This document shows, piece by piece, positions 32,890 through 40,905 of a stretch of 64,000 nt of DNA. Origin of the DNA: Polyangiaceae bacterium (GTDB lineage: Bacteria > Myxococcota_A > Polyangia > Polyangiales > Polyangiaceae). The notes beneath the pieces were generated by a model. That model made no database searches, was not told the DNA's origin, and saw only the letters and a program-made list of their open reading frames with translations. Within the stretch, counting starts at the first letter, position 1, and every line of letters starts with the position of its first letter. The translations under genes and the position numbers were made by a program. Location of the stretch: contig JADLEQ010000048.1 of NCBI GenBank assembly GCA_020846005.1, positions 62,001 to 126,000 on the forward strand, read 5' to 3'.

Positions 32890-34104
32890 TCACCGGGCAG
32901 ACCGCGCGGCGGCGCGTCGGCCGACCTCCTCGAGCGCCTCGCGGAGCTCCGCTCGGGTGTAGGGGAGCGCGTCGAGCGCGCGCTCCTCGGCGTCGATCCC
33001 GGCCTGGATCTCGCGGCGCGCCTGCTCGCAGCGCTCGATCCACGTAGTGCGCTCGCCCGTGCGCTTCGCCATCGCGAGGGTGTGGTCGATCATGCCGAGC
33101 GCCTTGGTGAGGAGGATCGAGTACCGGAGGCGAAGCGCGCCTTCGAACAGCTGCCGGCGCGCGTCCGTGTCCGCGGTCGCGGGTACCGGGACCCTCATCA
33201 GATCCTCGTGGAGCTTCTTGTAGAGCTCGCCCACGCGGTACCCGGCCATCGTCGACCAGTGGGCCTCGTAGGCGCGCATGGTGTCCGAGTAGGCGCTCTG
33301 CGCGTCGAGCAGCAGCTGCGCGCGGGCCTCGAGCGCGGCCGGGAAGTCCGGGGGCCGGGGGTCGAAGACGATCCGTTCGGCGCGCACCCTGCGGATCTCT
33401 CCGAGCGCGAAGTAGACGAGCGCGAGATCGTGGGGGATCCGCCCGGCGGCGTCGTACCCGTGCGCTTCGATCACGTTGCGCCCCTTCTCGACGAAGCGCT
33501 CCGCCGCGAGGTCGTCGCCCGTGGCGATCAGCGCGAGCGCCTTGGCTCCCAGCACCACGACGGACTCGAACGGGCGCAGGTCCCGGTACCGCTCGAGGGC
33601 GGCGTCGGCGACCTCGCCGGCCCGCTGCCATCGCTCCAGGTAGCAGAGCAGGCGCAGCGCCCGCAGGTGAGCTTCGCGCCCGAGCGCGTGCTCGGGGTGC
33701 CGCTGCGCCAGGCGCTCGAAGCGCGCGAGCGAGGCCTCGCGATCGCCGGCCTGCTCGTGCGCGGTCGCGGCGCCGTGCAGCGCCTCGGGCGCGAGCGGGC
33801 CGCGCGGGTCCAGTCGGTGCGCGCGATCGAAGGCGGTCGCGGCGCCCGCTGCGTCGCCTCGCTCGGCGAGTGCCCTGGCCGCCTCGACGAGCGAGGGGAC
33901 GTCGGTGGCCCCGTCCGGCGTCACGATCGTCCGCGCGACCGTCACGGTGGGGCGCGCCGGCGCCGGGCGCGCGCCAGCCGCTGGGCTCGCGCCTCTGCCG
34001 CGCTGCGTCGCCGCGCCCCCGCACCCGGCCAGTCCCATCGCGCACCCCGCGCCGAGCGCGGCGGCGGCGAGGCGCGCGCGAGTCCGTGAGCCGACGTGCG
34101 TCAT
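32890..34104 (-). CDS. TPR-repeat lipoprotein
   Basis: A 404-residue exported protein. The signal LAAAALGAGCAMGLAGCGG ends in a lipobox (LAGC). Residues 70-170 hold TPR units (LVEAARALAERGDAAGAATAFDRAHRLDP; GAATAHEQAGDREASLARFERLAQRHPEHA, in pieces), and helical sequence continues to about 250. The rest is a long charged helical region (for example RVGELYKKLHEDLMRVP and LTKALGMIDHTLAMAKRTGERT). No enzyme motif. It is likely a periplasmic scaffold of an envelope or motility complex, as is common for such Myxococcota lipoproteins. ATG start at 34104; the divergent small gene begins 185 nt away. Confidence 0.78.
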   Translation of the reverse strand: MTHVGSRTRARLAAAALGAGCAMGLAGCGGAATQRGRGASPAAGARPAPARPTVTVARTIVTPDGATDVPSLVEAARALAERGDAAGAATAFDRAHRLDPRGPLAPEALHGAATAHEQAGDREASLARFERLAQRHPEHALGREAHLRALRLLCYLERWQRAGEVADAALERYRDLRPFESVVVLGAKALALIATGDDLAAERFVEKGRNVIEAHGYDAAGRIPHDLALVYFALGEIRRVRAERIVFDPRPPDFPAALEARAQLLLDAQSAYSDTMRAYEAHWSTMAGYRVGELYKKLHEDLMRVPVPATADTDARRQLFEGALRLRYSILLTKALGMIDHTLAMAKRTGERTTWIERCEQARREIQAGIDAEERALDALPYTRAELREALEEVGRRAAARSAR

Positions 34105-34289
34105 CGTGCTTCAGTGTACGGCCGCTCGCGCCGGTTCCGCACCCGCGCCCGGACGGTCCCGGCCGAACCCGGGCGGAGTTGCCCGGCCGCCGGGCCCGCG
34201 CCTACGATCCGCCCCACCCAGCGCGCGCGCCCGCGGCGAGCGAGGTCAGCGCGGCCCGTCGACCAGACGCCAGTCGGGAGAACCAGCGG

Positions 34290-34472
34290 ATGAAGCGAGC
34301 CCAGACGAAGTCAGCCCACGCCTGGAAGGCCGAGCACGAGCGACTCGCTGACAGCGTGCGCACCCTCGAGCGGCGCGCCTACCTCACGCCGAGCGAGCAG
34401 CGCGAGATGGCGGAGCTCAAGAAGAAGAAGCTCCTCGCCAAGACCGAGCTGCTGCGGTTGGGCGAGGAGTGA
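34290..34472 (+). CDS. YdcH/DUF465-like small protein
   Basis: A 60-residue protein starting MKRAQTKSAHAWKAEHERLADSVRTLERR and continuing AYLTPSEQREMAELKKKKLLAKTELLRLGEE, a short helical hairpin with the YdcH pattern (charged helix, LTP turn, E-x-x-x-L-K-K-x-K-L-x-x-K). The function of YdcH is unknown. The ATG at 34290 is supported by CGGGAG about 10 nt upstream and by the composition change at that point. A hairpin follows at 34480. Confidence 0.8.
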   Translation: MKRAQTKSAHAWKAEHERLADSVRTLERRAYLTPSEQREMAELKKKKLLAKTELLRLGEE

Positions 34473-34479
34473 TCGCGCG

Positions 34480-34512
34480 GCGCTGAGGCCGCGCGTGGCG
34501 TGGCCTCAGCGC
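34480..34512. terminator. Bidirectional stem-loop between convergent genes
   Basis: A perfect 11-bp stem GCGCTGAGGCC/GGCCTCAGCGC with an 11-nt loop, exactly between the YdcH-like gene (stop 34472) and the convergent lipoprotein gene (stop 34523). No T-run. Confidence 0.6.
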
Positions 34513-34522
34513 GCGTAGCGCG

Positions 34523-35038
34523 TCACAGCGGCACGCACTCGGACGCCTGGCAGACGTTGCCCTCGGGGCAGTCCGCGTTGCTCGAGCAGCCGCCGCCCGC
34601 GGGCTTCTCGCCCTCGCCAGGATCTTCCGTCTTCACCTCGGCGGTCGACCGGCTCGTCTCGTCGCGCTTGCCGCCGCGGTGCCAGTCGGCGTTCAGGTCC
34701 TCCAGCGCCTCGTCGATGCGCGCCTTCCACTGGGCGTTGAGCCCACCGGGGTGCTCCTTCTCCACGGCCTTCGCGATCGCGAGCCAGTGGCGGGCGTCAG
34801 CTCGGAAGGCCGGGCCGAGTCGGTACGCCGTCATCCCGCGGAAGTACGCGTACCGGGCCTGGTCCCCATACGTCAGCGAGTCGAGATCGGCCTCGAGCAC
34901 ACGCCAGATCGCGAGCGCGCGATCGTAGTCGTTGTTCTGGTAGAGCCGCTGACCGCGGTTCAGGTCCTCGCGGTACGTCGCGCAGCCGCCGGCTGCGGCG
35001 AGGGACACGGCGAGCAGCAACGAGGCGGCGATTCGCAT
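34523..35038 (-). CDS. Small lipoprotein with Cys-rich C-terminus
   Basis: A 171-residue exported protein. The signal LLLAVSLAAAGGCATYRE has a lipobox (AGGC). A helical part with LNRGQRLYQNNDYDRALAIWRVLEADL looks like a single TPR-like repeat, and the Lys/Glu-rich centre reaches residue 150. The C-terminus, CSSNADCPEGNVCQASECVPL, has four cysteines and resembles small disulfide knots frequent in myxobacterial surface proteins. ATG 35038 is chosen because it starts the signal peptide; upstream in-frame sequence is Arg-rich. It follows trmB on the same strand by 55 nt. Confidence 0.75.
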   Translation of the reverse strand: MRIAASLLLAVSLAAAGGCATYREDLNRGQRLYQNNDYDRALAIWRVLEADLDSLTYGDQARYAYFRGMTAYRLGPAFRADARHWLAIAKAVEKEHPGGLNAQWKARIDEALEDLNADWHRGGKRDETSRSTAEVKTEDPGEGEKPAGGGCSSNADCPEGNVCQASECVPL

Positions 35039-35093
35039 GGCGACCCGGAGGGTAGTCCGGGCCGGCGCACGTCCGCAACCGCCGTCCCCGGCC

Positions 35094-35720
35094 TCAGCGA
35101 CGGCGCCACGCCAGGCGGTGGACCGGCAGGCCGTCCGCCATCGCGCGCCGCTCCCTCGGGCTCCGCGCCGCGACCGGGCTCTCGTCGAGCCAGGCGCCGG
35201 AGCCACCCGCGAGGCCGCGCCCCACCCCCACGAGGCGGGGCGCGCCGGCGACGAGCGCCTCGACGGCCCGCGCGCGGTCCTCCACGTCGGTCTGCACGTA
35301 GAACAGCCCGCCGGGGAGGAGGACCCGGCTCACGGCCTCCACCAGCCAGGCGTCCAGCACCCGGCGCTTGGCGTGTCTCGCCTTCCACCACGGATCCGGG
35401 AAGTGGACGAACACGGCCTCGAAGCTGCCCTCCGGGAAGCGCGGGATCCCGTCCCGGACGTCCTCCGCGAACACCCGGGCGCGCGCCCCGAGCCCCTGGC
35501 CGGCGAGGCGCCGGTCGACGAGCGTCGCCCATTTTCGACGGATCTCCAGCCCGATCAGCCGCACCTCGGGGCGCTCCGCGGCGCGCTCGAACAGGAACCC
35601 GCCCCGGCCGGGGCCGATCTCGAGCTCTAGCGGACCGAGGCCCGGGAACAGCGTGGCGGGATCGAGGGGCCCCGTGCCGCCAAGGCGCGGGGCGTCGGCG
35701 TAGGGGTCGGGAGGGCGCAC
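35094..35720 (-). CDS. trmB: tRNA (guanine-N7-)-methyltransferase
   Basis: A 208-residue SAM-dependent enzyme making m7G46 in tRNA. SAM-binding motif I is LELEIGPGRGGFLFERA (about 32-48) and LIGLEIRRKW follows. The catalytic loop is VFVHFPDPWWKARHAKRRVL (about 104-123) with the invariant FPDPW-x-K-x-R-H-x-K-R. The N-terminus is short. The GTG start at 35720 leaves 80 nt to the divergent GT-C gene. Length and motifs are complete. Confidence 0.94.
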   Translation of the reverse strand: MRPPDPYADAPRLGGTGPLDPATLFPGLGPLELEIGPGRGGFLFERAAERPEVRLIGLEIRRKWATLVDRRLAGQGLGARARVFAEDVRDGIPRFPEGSFEAVFVHFPDPWWKARHAKRRVLDAWLVEAVSRVLLPGGLFYVQTDVEDRARAVEALVAGAPRLVGVGRGLAGGSGAWLDESPVAARSPRERRAMADGLPVHRLAWRRR

Positions 35721-35800
35721 GGCGGCCTCCTAGCATCGGCCGACGCCGCCGGCGCCGGCGCGGGCGCCGCGCCAGCCAGCGGCTATCGTGCACGCCCGCC

Positions 35801-37834
35801 ATGCCCGAAGACCGATCGCCCGCGCCGGGCGCGCGACGCCTGTGGGCACGAGCGCGCCCTCTCGCGCCCTACGCCGCGGCCGTCGCGGCGGCGGGGGTGC
35901 TCGCCCGCCTCGTCCTGGGATCGGTGCTCGCCAAGACCGGGGGCGAGCCTGCGGCGCCGCTCGACGACGCCTACATCCACTTCCAGTACGCGCGCGCCTT
36001 CGCGCGCCTCGAGCCGTTCGAGTTCACGGAAGGGAGCGCTCCGGTCGGCGGCGCGACCAGCCTGCTCTGGCCGGCCGTGCTGGCCATCGCGTGGGTCGCC
36101 GGGCTGCGCGAGGACCGGATCGTCTGGGCGGCGTGGACGTTCGGCTTCCTGGCGCACGGCCTGCTCGCGCTCGAGACCCACCGACTGGCGCGCGGGCTGG
36201 TGTCCCGCGACGCCGCGCTCGGCGCGGCCGCCATGGTGCTGCTGTTCGGCGGGTACGTGTGGTTCGCCGCGAGCGGGATGGAGACGCTCCCGCTCGCGTG
36301 GCTGCTCGTGCTCGGAGCGCGTCTCGCCGCCGACCACCACGAGCGGCCGCTCGGCCCTCGCGGTCGGGCCTGCATGGTGGTGGTGGCGTGGGCGGCCCCC
36401 CTCGTGCGGCCGGAGGGCGCGCTCGCGACGTCGCTCGTGGTGGTCGCCCTCGCCGCGACCCGCGGCGCGCCGCGCGCGCGCCTGGCGTGGGCGGTGGGCG
36501 CGGCCGCCGGCGCGGGGACGACGCCGCTGTTCACCTGGCTCGGGACGGGCTCGATCGCGAGCACCACCGCCCGGGTGAAGTGGCTGCCGTTCAACCCGTA
36601 CTACGACGCGGCTGCGTTCGAGGCCGCCGTTCGCGCGAACTGCGCGCTCCTGTTCGACACGCTCCTCGACGGGCGGGTGTGGAGCGCGGTGTTCTTGCCG
36701 GCGGGCGCGGCGCCCGCGTTCATCGGCGCGCTCGCGGCCCTGGTGTTCGCCGCCGCGCGGGGCCGGCGCCGATTCCGCGCGGCGATGGCGCTGGCCGTCG
36801 CGTGCGGGATGTTCCTCCCCACGACCTACGACAGCTTCCTCTGGAACCGGCTGCGCTATCTCTGGCCGTTCTTCGCCGGCTGGGCCGTCGGGCTCGCCGC
36901 GCTGGCCGACGCGATCGGCGATCTCACGGCGCACTTCGATCGCCGGCTCGTCCGCGTCCGCGGGCTGCTCGCCGGGCTCTTCGCGGGCGCGTTCGCCAGC
37001 TACCTCCCGTTCTCCGTCCGAGACGTGGCGGAGAGCGCCGACGCCATCCGGCGCCAGCAGGTCGCGCTCGGCAAGTGGGCGAAGGCGTCTCTCCCGGCGG
37101 ACGCGCGCATCGGCGTGAACGACACCGGGGCCGTCGCGTACTTCTCCGATCGGCGCACGTTCGACGTGGTGGGCCTGACCACCGCCGGCGAGGCTCCCTA
37201 CTGGCTGGCTGGCGCCGGCGCCCGCTTCGAGCGCTACGAGCGGCTCGGGCGGGATCGGCTGCCCACGCATTTCATCGTCTACCCGCACTGGCTCGCGCTG
37301 GACGACGTGCTCGGCGAATGGCTCACCGCCCGCTCGGTGCCGGGCGCGACGATCCTCGGCGGCGAGACGATGTCCGCGCACGTCGCCGACTGGACGGTGC
37401 TCGGCTCGGGGGCGCTGCCGCACGCGCCGCCGCCGGCGCCGCTGCTCGACGAGGTCGACGTGGCCGATCTCGAGAGTGAGCGCGAACACCACTACGTCCT
37501 GCTCCCCGCCGCACAGGCGGACTGCGTCGCGATCGGCGACGGCGCCGGTCGCGTCGACGGCGCGCGCCGCAACCGCGCCAGCGAGGTCTTCCGTCTGCGG
37601 TTGACGCCGGGCGGCGTGTTCGTCGCGCGCGTGGCGAGCGATCAACCGCGCGAGCTCGAGCTGATCGTCGCCGGGCGGCCGCTCGGCGTGTTGCAGGTGA
37701 CCGGCGAGACCTGGGACGAGCCCGGGCTCGATCTGCCTGCCGATCTGCGGGACGGCGTCCACACCGTCGAGCTGCGCGTCGCCGGGGAGGCGCGGTTCGA
37801 TGCGCTGCACTACTGGTCGTTCGGCGCGCGGTGA
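35801..37834 (+). CDS. GT-C-type membrane glycosyltransferase, paralogue
   Basis: A 677-residue polytopic protein with about ten transmembrane segments in residues 25-410 and a C-terminal periplasmic part. The first loop LDDAYIHFQYARAFARLEPF, then TEGSAPVGGATSLLW, matches the DDA(F/Y)I loop of the protein at 22771, so the two are paralogues. RPEGALATS also corresponds to RPEGPLW there. A soluble domain follows (VNDTGAVAYFSDRRTFDVVGLT near 438), common at the C-terminus of this group, and a beta-rich domain closes it. It probably adds sugar from a lipid-linked donor. ATG 35801; the stop is 26 nt before the next start. Confidence 0.82.
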   Translation: MPEDRSPAPGARRLWARARPLAPYAAAVAAAGVLARLVLGSVLAKTGGEPAAPLDDAYIHFQYARAFARLEPFEFTEGSAPVGGATSLLWPAVLAIAWVAGLREDRIVWAAWTFGFLAHGLLALETHRLARGLVSRDAALGAAAMVLLFGGYVWFAASGMETLPLAWLLVLGARLAADHHERPLGPRGRACMVVVAWAAPLVRPEGALATSLVVVALAATRGAPRARLAWAVGAAAGAGTTPLFTWLGTGSIASTTARVKWLPFNPYYDAAAFEAAVRANCALLFDTLLDGRVWSAVFLPAGAAPAFIGALAALVFAAARGRRRFRAAMALAVACGMFLPTTYDSFLWNRLRYLWPFFAGWAVGLAALADAIGDLTAHFDRRLVRVRGLLAGLFAGAFASYLPFSVRDVAESADAIRRQQVALGKWAKASLPADARIGVNDTGAVAYFSDRRTFDVVGLTTAGEAPYWLAGAGARFERYERLGRDRLPTHFIVYPHWLALDDVLGEWLTARSVPGATILGGETMSAHVADWTVLGSGALPHAPPPAPLLDEVDVADLESEREHHYVLLPAAQADCVAIGDGAGRVDGARRNRASEVFRLRLTPGGVFVARVASDQPRELELIVAGRPLGVLQVTGETWDEPGLDLPADLRDGVHTVELRVAGEARFDALHYWSFGAR

Positions 37835-37859
37835 CGCCCGCGTGCTATGGGCCCGCCGG

Positions 37860-38804
37860 ATGCGACGACGAGCGCTCGGCCGGACGGGCCTGCAGACGAC
37901 CGAGCTCGGGCTGGGCACCTGGGGCCTCTCCGGGGACGCCTATGGGGCGGTCACTGAGGCCGAGAGCGCGCGCGTCGTGGAGCGCGCGCTCCAGCTCGGC
38001 ATCTCCCTGTTCGAGACCGCTGACTCCTACGCGCACGGGGAGGTGGAGCGGCGACTCGCCGGGCTGCTCCCGGCGGCCCCGGCCGCGGTGGTGGTCACCA
38101 AGGTGGGCACGGATCGCGAGGCGGTGCCGCCGCGCAAGCGCTTCGACGCCGCCTACGTCGCCGCCGCCGTCGAGCGGTCCGCGGAGCGCCTCGGCCGCTC
38201 CACGCTCGATGTCGTGCTGCTGCACAACCCCTCCGCGCGGGCGATCGCCAGGGGCGAGGCGACGCGGATCTTGCGCGATCTCGCCGCGACGGGCGCGATC
38301 CGGGCGTGGGGAGTCAGCGCCGGGGACGAGGAGACGGGGCGCGCCGCGCTCGCGGAGGGCGCCCCGGTCGTCGAGGTCGCGTACAACGCGTTCCATCGGC
38401 GCACGCTTCGCGCGATCCTCCCCGAGGTGAAGGAGCGCGAGGTGGGGATCCTGGCGCGCTCGGTGCTGGCGCACGGGCTGCTCTGTGGCCACTGGGCCGC
38501 CGACAAGCGCTTCCCGGAGGGCGATCACCGCGCGGACCGCTGGACGCCGGACGAGCTCCGCCTGCGGATTCGCCACCTCGACGCGCTCCGTCCCGTGGTA
38601 GGCAACGCCGTGTTGACCTTGCGCTCCGGAGCCCTGCGTTTCGTCCTCGAGGAGCCCGCCGTGTCGTGCGCGGTGCTCGGCGCGCGATCGGTCGTGCAGC
38701 TCGACCAGCTCGTGCGAGAAGCGGGGCGCGAGCCGCCCTACCTCGGGGAGGAGAAGCTCGCGGCGCTGGCGCGGCGGCTCGACGATCTGCGGGTGGAGGC
38801 GTGA
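37860..38804 (+). CDS. Aldo/keto reductase
   Basis: A 314-residue NADPH-dependent oxidoreductase of the AKR family (TIM barrel). N-terminal RRRALGRTGLQTTELGLGTWGL is typical. Catalytic tetrad residues: Asp and Tyr in FETADSYAHGEVE (about 51-55), Lys in VVVTKVGTD (about 82), His in VVLLHNPS (about 122). The cofactor region near the C-terminus is short (SCAVLGARSVVQLD), as in YghZ/AKR11-like members. ATG 37860 is the start with the family N-terminus. The stop overlaps the next GTG (GTGA), so it is co-expressed with the CysQ-like phosphatase. Substrate unknown. Confidence 0.9.
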   Translation: MRRRALGRTGLQTTELGLGTWGLSGDAYGAVTEAESARVVERALQLGISLFETADSYAHGEVERRLAGLLPAAPAAVVVTKVGTDREAVPPRKRFDAAYVAAAVERSAERLGRSTLDVVLLHNPSARAIARGEATRILRDLAATGAIRAWGVSAGDEETGRAALAEGAPVVEVAYNAFHRRTLRAILPEVKEREVGILARSVLAHGLLCGHWAADKRFPEGDHRADRWTPDELRLRIRHLDALRPVVGNAVLTLRSGALRFVLEEPAVSCAVLGARSVVQLDQLVREAGREPPYLGEEKLAALARRLDDLRVEA

Positions 38805-39667
38805 CCGGCCTCGAACGGGCGGGCGCGGGGCCCGGCGTGCTCGACGTCCTGCTCGGGATCGCGCGCGACGCTTCGCGGGTGGTCCTCGAGGTGTACGAGA
38901 CGGCGTTCCAGGTCGAGTACAAGTCGCCGCGCGACCCCGTCACCCAGGCAGACGCCCGAGCGAACGCGCTCATCGTGGCCGCGCTCGCGAGGGCGTTCCC
39001 CGGAGTCCCGTGCGTCGCCGAGGAGAGTCGCCCCGAGGAGTTCGCCGAGTTCCGTCGGTCCGAGCGGGTCTTCTTCGTCGACCCGCTCGACGGCACTCGA
39101 GAGTTCGTCGATCGGAACGGCGAGTTCGTCGTGATGATCGGCCTCCTCGAGGGCGACCGCGCGACCCACGGTGTCGTGCTCGCGCCCGTGTCGGGGCTCG
39201 CCTACTGCGGCGAGGTCGGGCGGGGCGCGTTCGTGGTCGACGCGGCCGGGGCGCGGACGCCGCTGGTCGTGAGCCCGGCGGACACCCTCGCGCTCGCGCG
39301 GCTCGTGGTGTCCCGCTCCCACCGCGACGCCGCGATCGATCGCGTGCTGGCGGCGCTCGGCGTCGCCGAGTGCCGCGCGCTCGGGAGCGCAGGGCTGAAG
39401 GGCGCGGAGGTCGCGCGGGGAGCGGCCGAGGGCTACCTGTCGCCTCGCCACGCGGGGAAGCGCTGGGACGTCTGCGCCGTCGATGCCCTCGTCACGGCGG
39501 CGGGCGGTCGCGTCACCGACGCCTTCGGTGTCCCCATCGATTACCGTGCCGATTCGCTCGTGAACGACCGTGGGTTGGTCGTGAGCAACGCGCTCCTGCA
39601 TGAGGGCATGGTCGAGCGTCTCCGCGCGGCGCTTGACCTCCACCCGCTCGAGAAGCAGAGTGGCTAG
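38801..39667 (+). CDS. Inositol-phosphatase-family (CysQ/BPNT-like) phosphatase
   Basis: A 288-residue Mg-dependent phosphatase. Motif A is FFVDPLDGTREFVDRNGEFVV (about 90-110) with the D-P-x-D-G-T core. AEESRPEE carries the metal Glu near 70, and GKRWDVCAVDALVTAAGG near 222 is motif B (W-D-x-x-A). The family includes 3'(2'),5'-bisphosphate nucleotidase CysQ and inositol monophosphatase; REFV after DGT favours CysQ. It is translationally coupled to the aldo/keto reductase before it, and the fur-like gene begins 1 nt after its stop. Confidence 0.87.
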   Translation: MTGLERAGAGPGVLDVLLGIARDASRVVLEVYETAFQVEYKSPRDPVTQADARANALIVAALARAFPGVPCVAEESRPEEFAEFRRSERVFFVDPLDGTREFVDRNGEFVVMIGLLEGDRATHGVVLAPVSGLAYCGEVGRGAFVVDAAGARTPLVVSPADTLALARLVVSRSHRDAAIDRVLAALGVAECRALGSAGLKGAEVARGAAEGYLSPRHAGKRWDVCAVDALVTAAGGRVTDAFGVPIDYRADSLVNDRGLVVSNALLHEGMVERLRAALDLHPLEKQSG

Positions 39668-39668
39668 G

Positions 39669-40085
39669 ATGTCCGCGCACTTCGCCGATGCGCTCCGGAG
39701 CCACGGAATCCAGCCGTCCGCCCAGCGGGTCGCCGTCGCGGAGTACCTGCTCGAGACCACGGAGCACCCGTCGGCCGAGGAGGTGTGGGCGCGCGTCCGC
39801 GCCAAGTTCCCGATGATCTCGCGCGCCACCGTCTACAACACCGTGAACCTCTTCGTGGAGAAGGGGCTGGTGAAGCCGCTCATCCTCACCGAGGGGCGCG
39901 TCGTCTTCGATCCCGACACCCGGCCGCACCACCACTTCGTCGACGACGAGACCGGCATCATCCACGACGTGCCGTGGGAGGCGTTGAAGGTGTCCGGGAC
40001 GGATCGCCTGGAGGGCTTCGAGCTGCGCGAGTACGCCGTGGTGCTGCACGGTCGCGCGGTCGGTGCCGCGCGCTGCGCCGGTTGA
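39669..40085 (+). CDS. Fur-family transcriptional regulator without CxxC zinc site
   Basis: A 138-residue repressor-like protein. The winged helix has GIQPSAQRVAVAEYLLETTEHPSAEEVW and RATVYNTVNLFVEKGLV, the standard Fur DNA-recognition helix. The regulatory-metal segment HHHFVDDETGIIHDVP is present, but the CxxC pair that normally follows (structural zinc) is missing, as in Irr-like and some PerR-like members. The only Cys lies at the extreme C-terminus (RCAG). It may therefore sense peroxide, haem or metal differently from Fur. It begins 1 nt after the phosphatase stop, an unusual fusion of a regulator into a metabolic operon. Confidence 0.88.
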   Translation: MSAHFADALRSHGIQPSAQRVAVAEYLLETTEHPSAEEVWARVRAKFPMISRATVYNTVNLFVEKGLVKPLILTEGRVVFDPDTRPHHHFVDDETGIIHDVPWEALKVSGTDRLEGFELREYAVVLHGRAVGAARCAG

Positions 40086-40103
40086 GCCGCCCGCGTACCG
40101 GCC

Positions 40104-40119
40104 GCGGTGCGCTCACCGC
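40104..40119. terminator. Short hairpin between convergent genes
   Basis: GCGGTG/CACCGC with a 4-nt loop spans the gap between the fur-like stop (40085) and the convergent barrel gene's stop (40113). No T-run. Weak. Confidence 0.35.
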
Positions 40120-40826
40120 TCGCCGAAGACCCAGCTCCCCATCAGCACGACCCGCCACGGCACCGCGTGGTGCTCGGGCGTCCCGCGGGAGCAGGTCTCT
40201 GCACCGTCGTTCTCGCGCTCGCAGTGCGTCTGCGTCGCGTGGACGTAGATGAGCCCCTGGAGCCCCAGGCGGACGTCGTCGCTCGCGTACCAGTCGAGCC
40301 CGGCGGCGACCGGGTAGACGAACCCGGTGTTCTCGACCTCGAAGCGGCCGCCGCTCGTGTTCTCCGCCCGACCGGAGACGGCGCCGAGCCCGAACCCGAG
40401 CTGCACGTAGGGATCGAAGTCGCCCTCGGCGAGGAACCAGTAGCGCGCGTGGGGTGCCAGGTAGAAGGTCGAGAACTCGGTGTCCTCGGCGGGCGGATCG
40501 AGCTTGCGCTTCCACGACTCCCGCACCGCGAGCGACCACACCGCGATCTCGCCCCCGAGCTCCCAGCGGGGCGACAGGCGGTAGCCGCCGCCCAGCCCGA
40601 CCGCGATGCCGCCATCTACCGGGCACTCGTCGACGGGCTTCTTGCGGTCGCAGAGCGCCGCGCCCGGGCCGATCGCGACGTGGACCGCGCCGAGGCGGCG
40701 GGCCCTCGGCGCCGCGGCCGGGCCGCCGTCGGCCGCGGCCGCGGCCGAGGTGGTCGTCAGGGCCACGACGGCCCAGCTCACAGTTCGGCCCCTGGCCCGT
40801 CCGTTCGAGCGACCGGCGGTCTTCAT
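40113..40826 (-). CDS. Outer-membrane beta-barrel protein
   Basis: A 237-residue exported protein. The signal peptide is TVSWAVVALTTTSAAAAADG after a basic N-terminus. The mature part alternates polar and aromatic residues in strands, e.g. LGAVHVAIGPGAAL, GIAVGLGGGYRLSPRWELGGEIAVWSL (in two parts), FYLAPHARYWFL and DPYVQLGFGLGAV. It ends WRVVLMGSWVFGER, with the C-terminal aromatic strand expected of barrels near 8 strands. Cysteines (ALCDRKKPVDECP; HCERENDGAETCS) may form loop disulfides. Function unknown; OmpW/OmpA-like porin folds are alternatives. It is divergent from the gene at 40906, with 79 nt between starts. Confidence 0.8.
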   Translation of the reverse strand: MKTAGRSNGRARGRTVSWAVVALTTTSAAAAADGGPAAAPRARRLGAVHVAIGPGAALCDRKKPVDECPVDGGIAVGLGGGYRLSPRWELGGEIAVWSLAVRESWKRKLDPPAEDTEFSTFYLAPHARYWFLAEGDFDPYVQLGFGLGAVSGRAENTSGGRFEVENTGFVYPVAAGLDWYASDDVRLGLQGLIYVHATQTHCERENDGAETCSRGTPEHHAVPWRVVLMGSWVFGER

Positions 40827-40905
40827 GCCCGCAGGATACCCCATTCGTTGGTGCCTACTTGCGCGCAACGGAGCGCGCGGAGTACGCCCTGAGCCGGGTC
40901 GCGCC

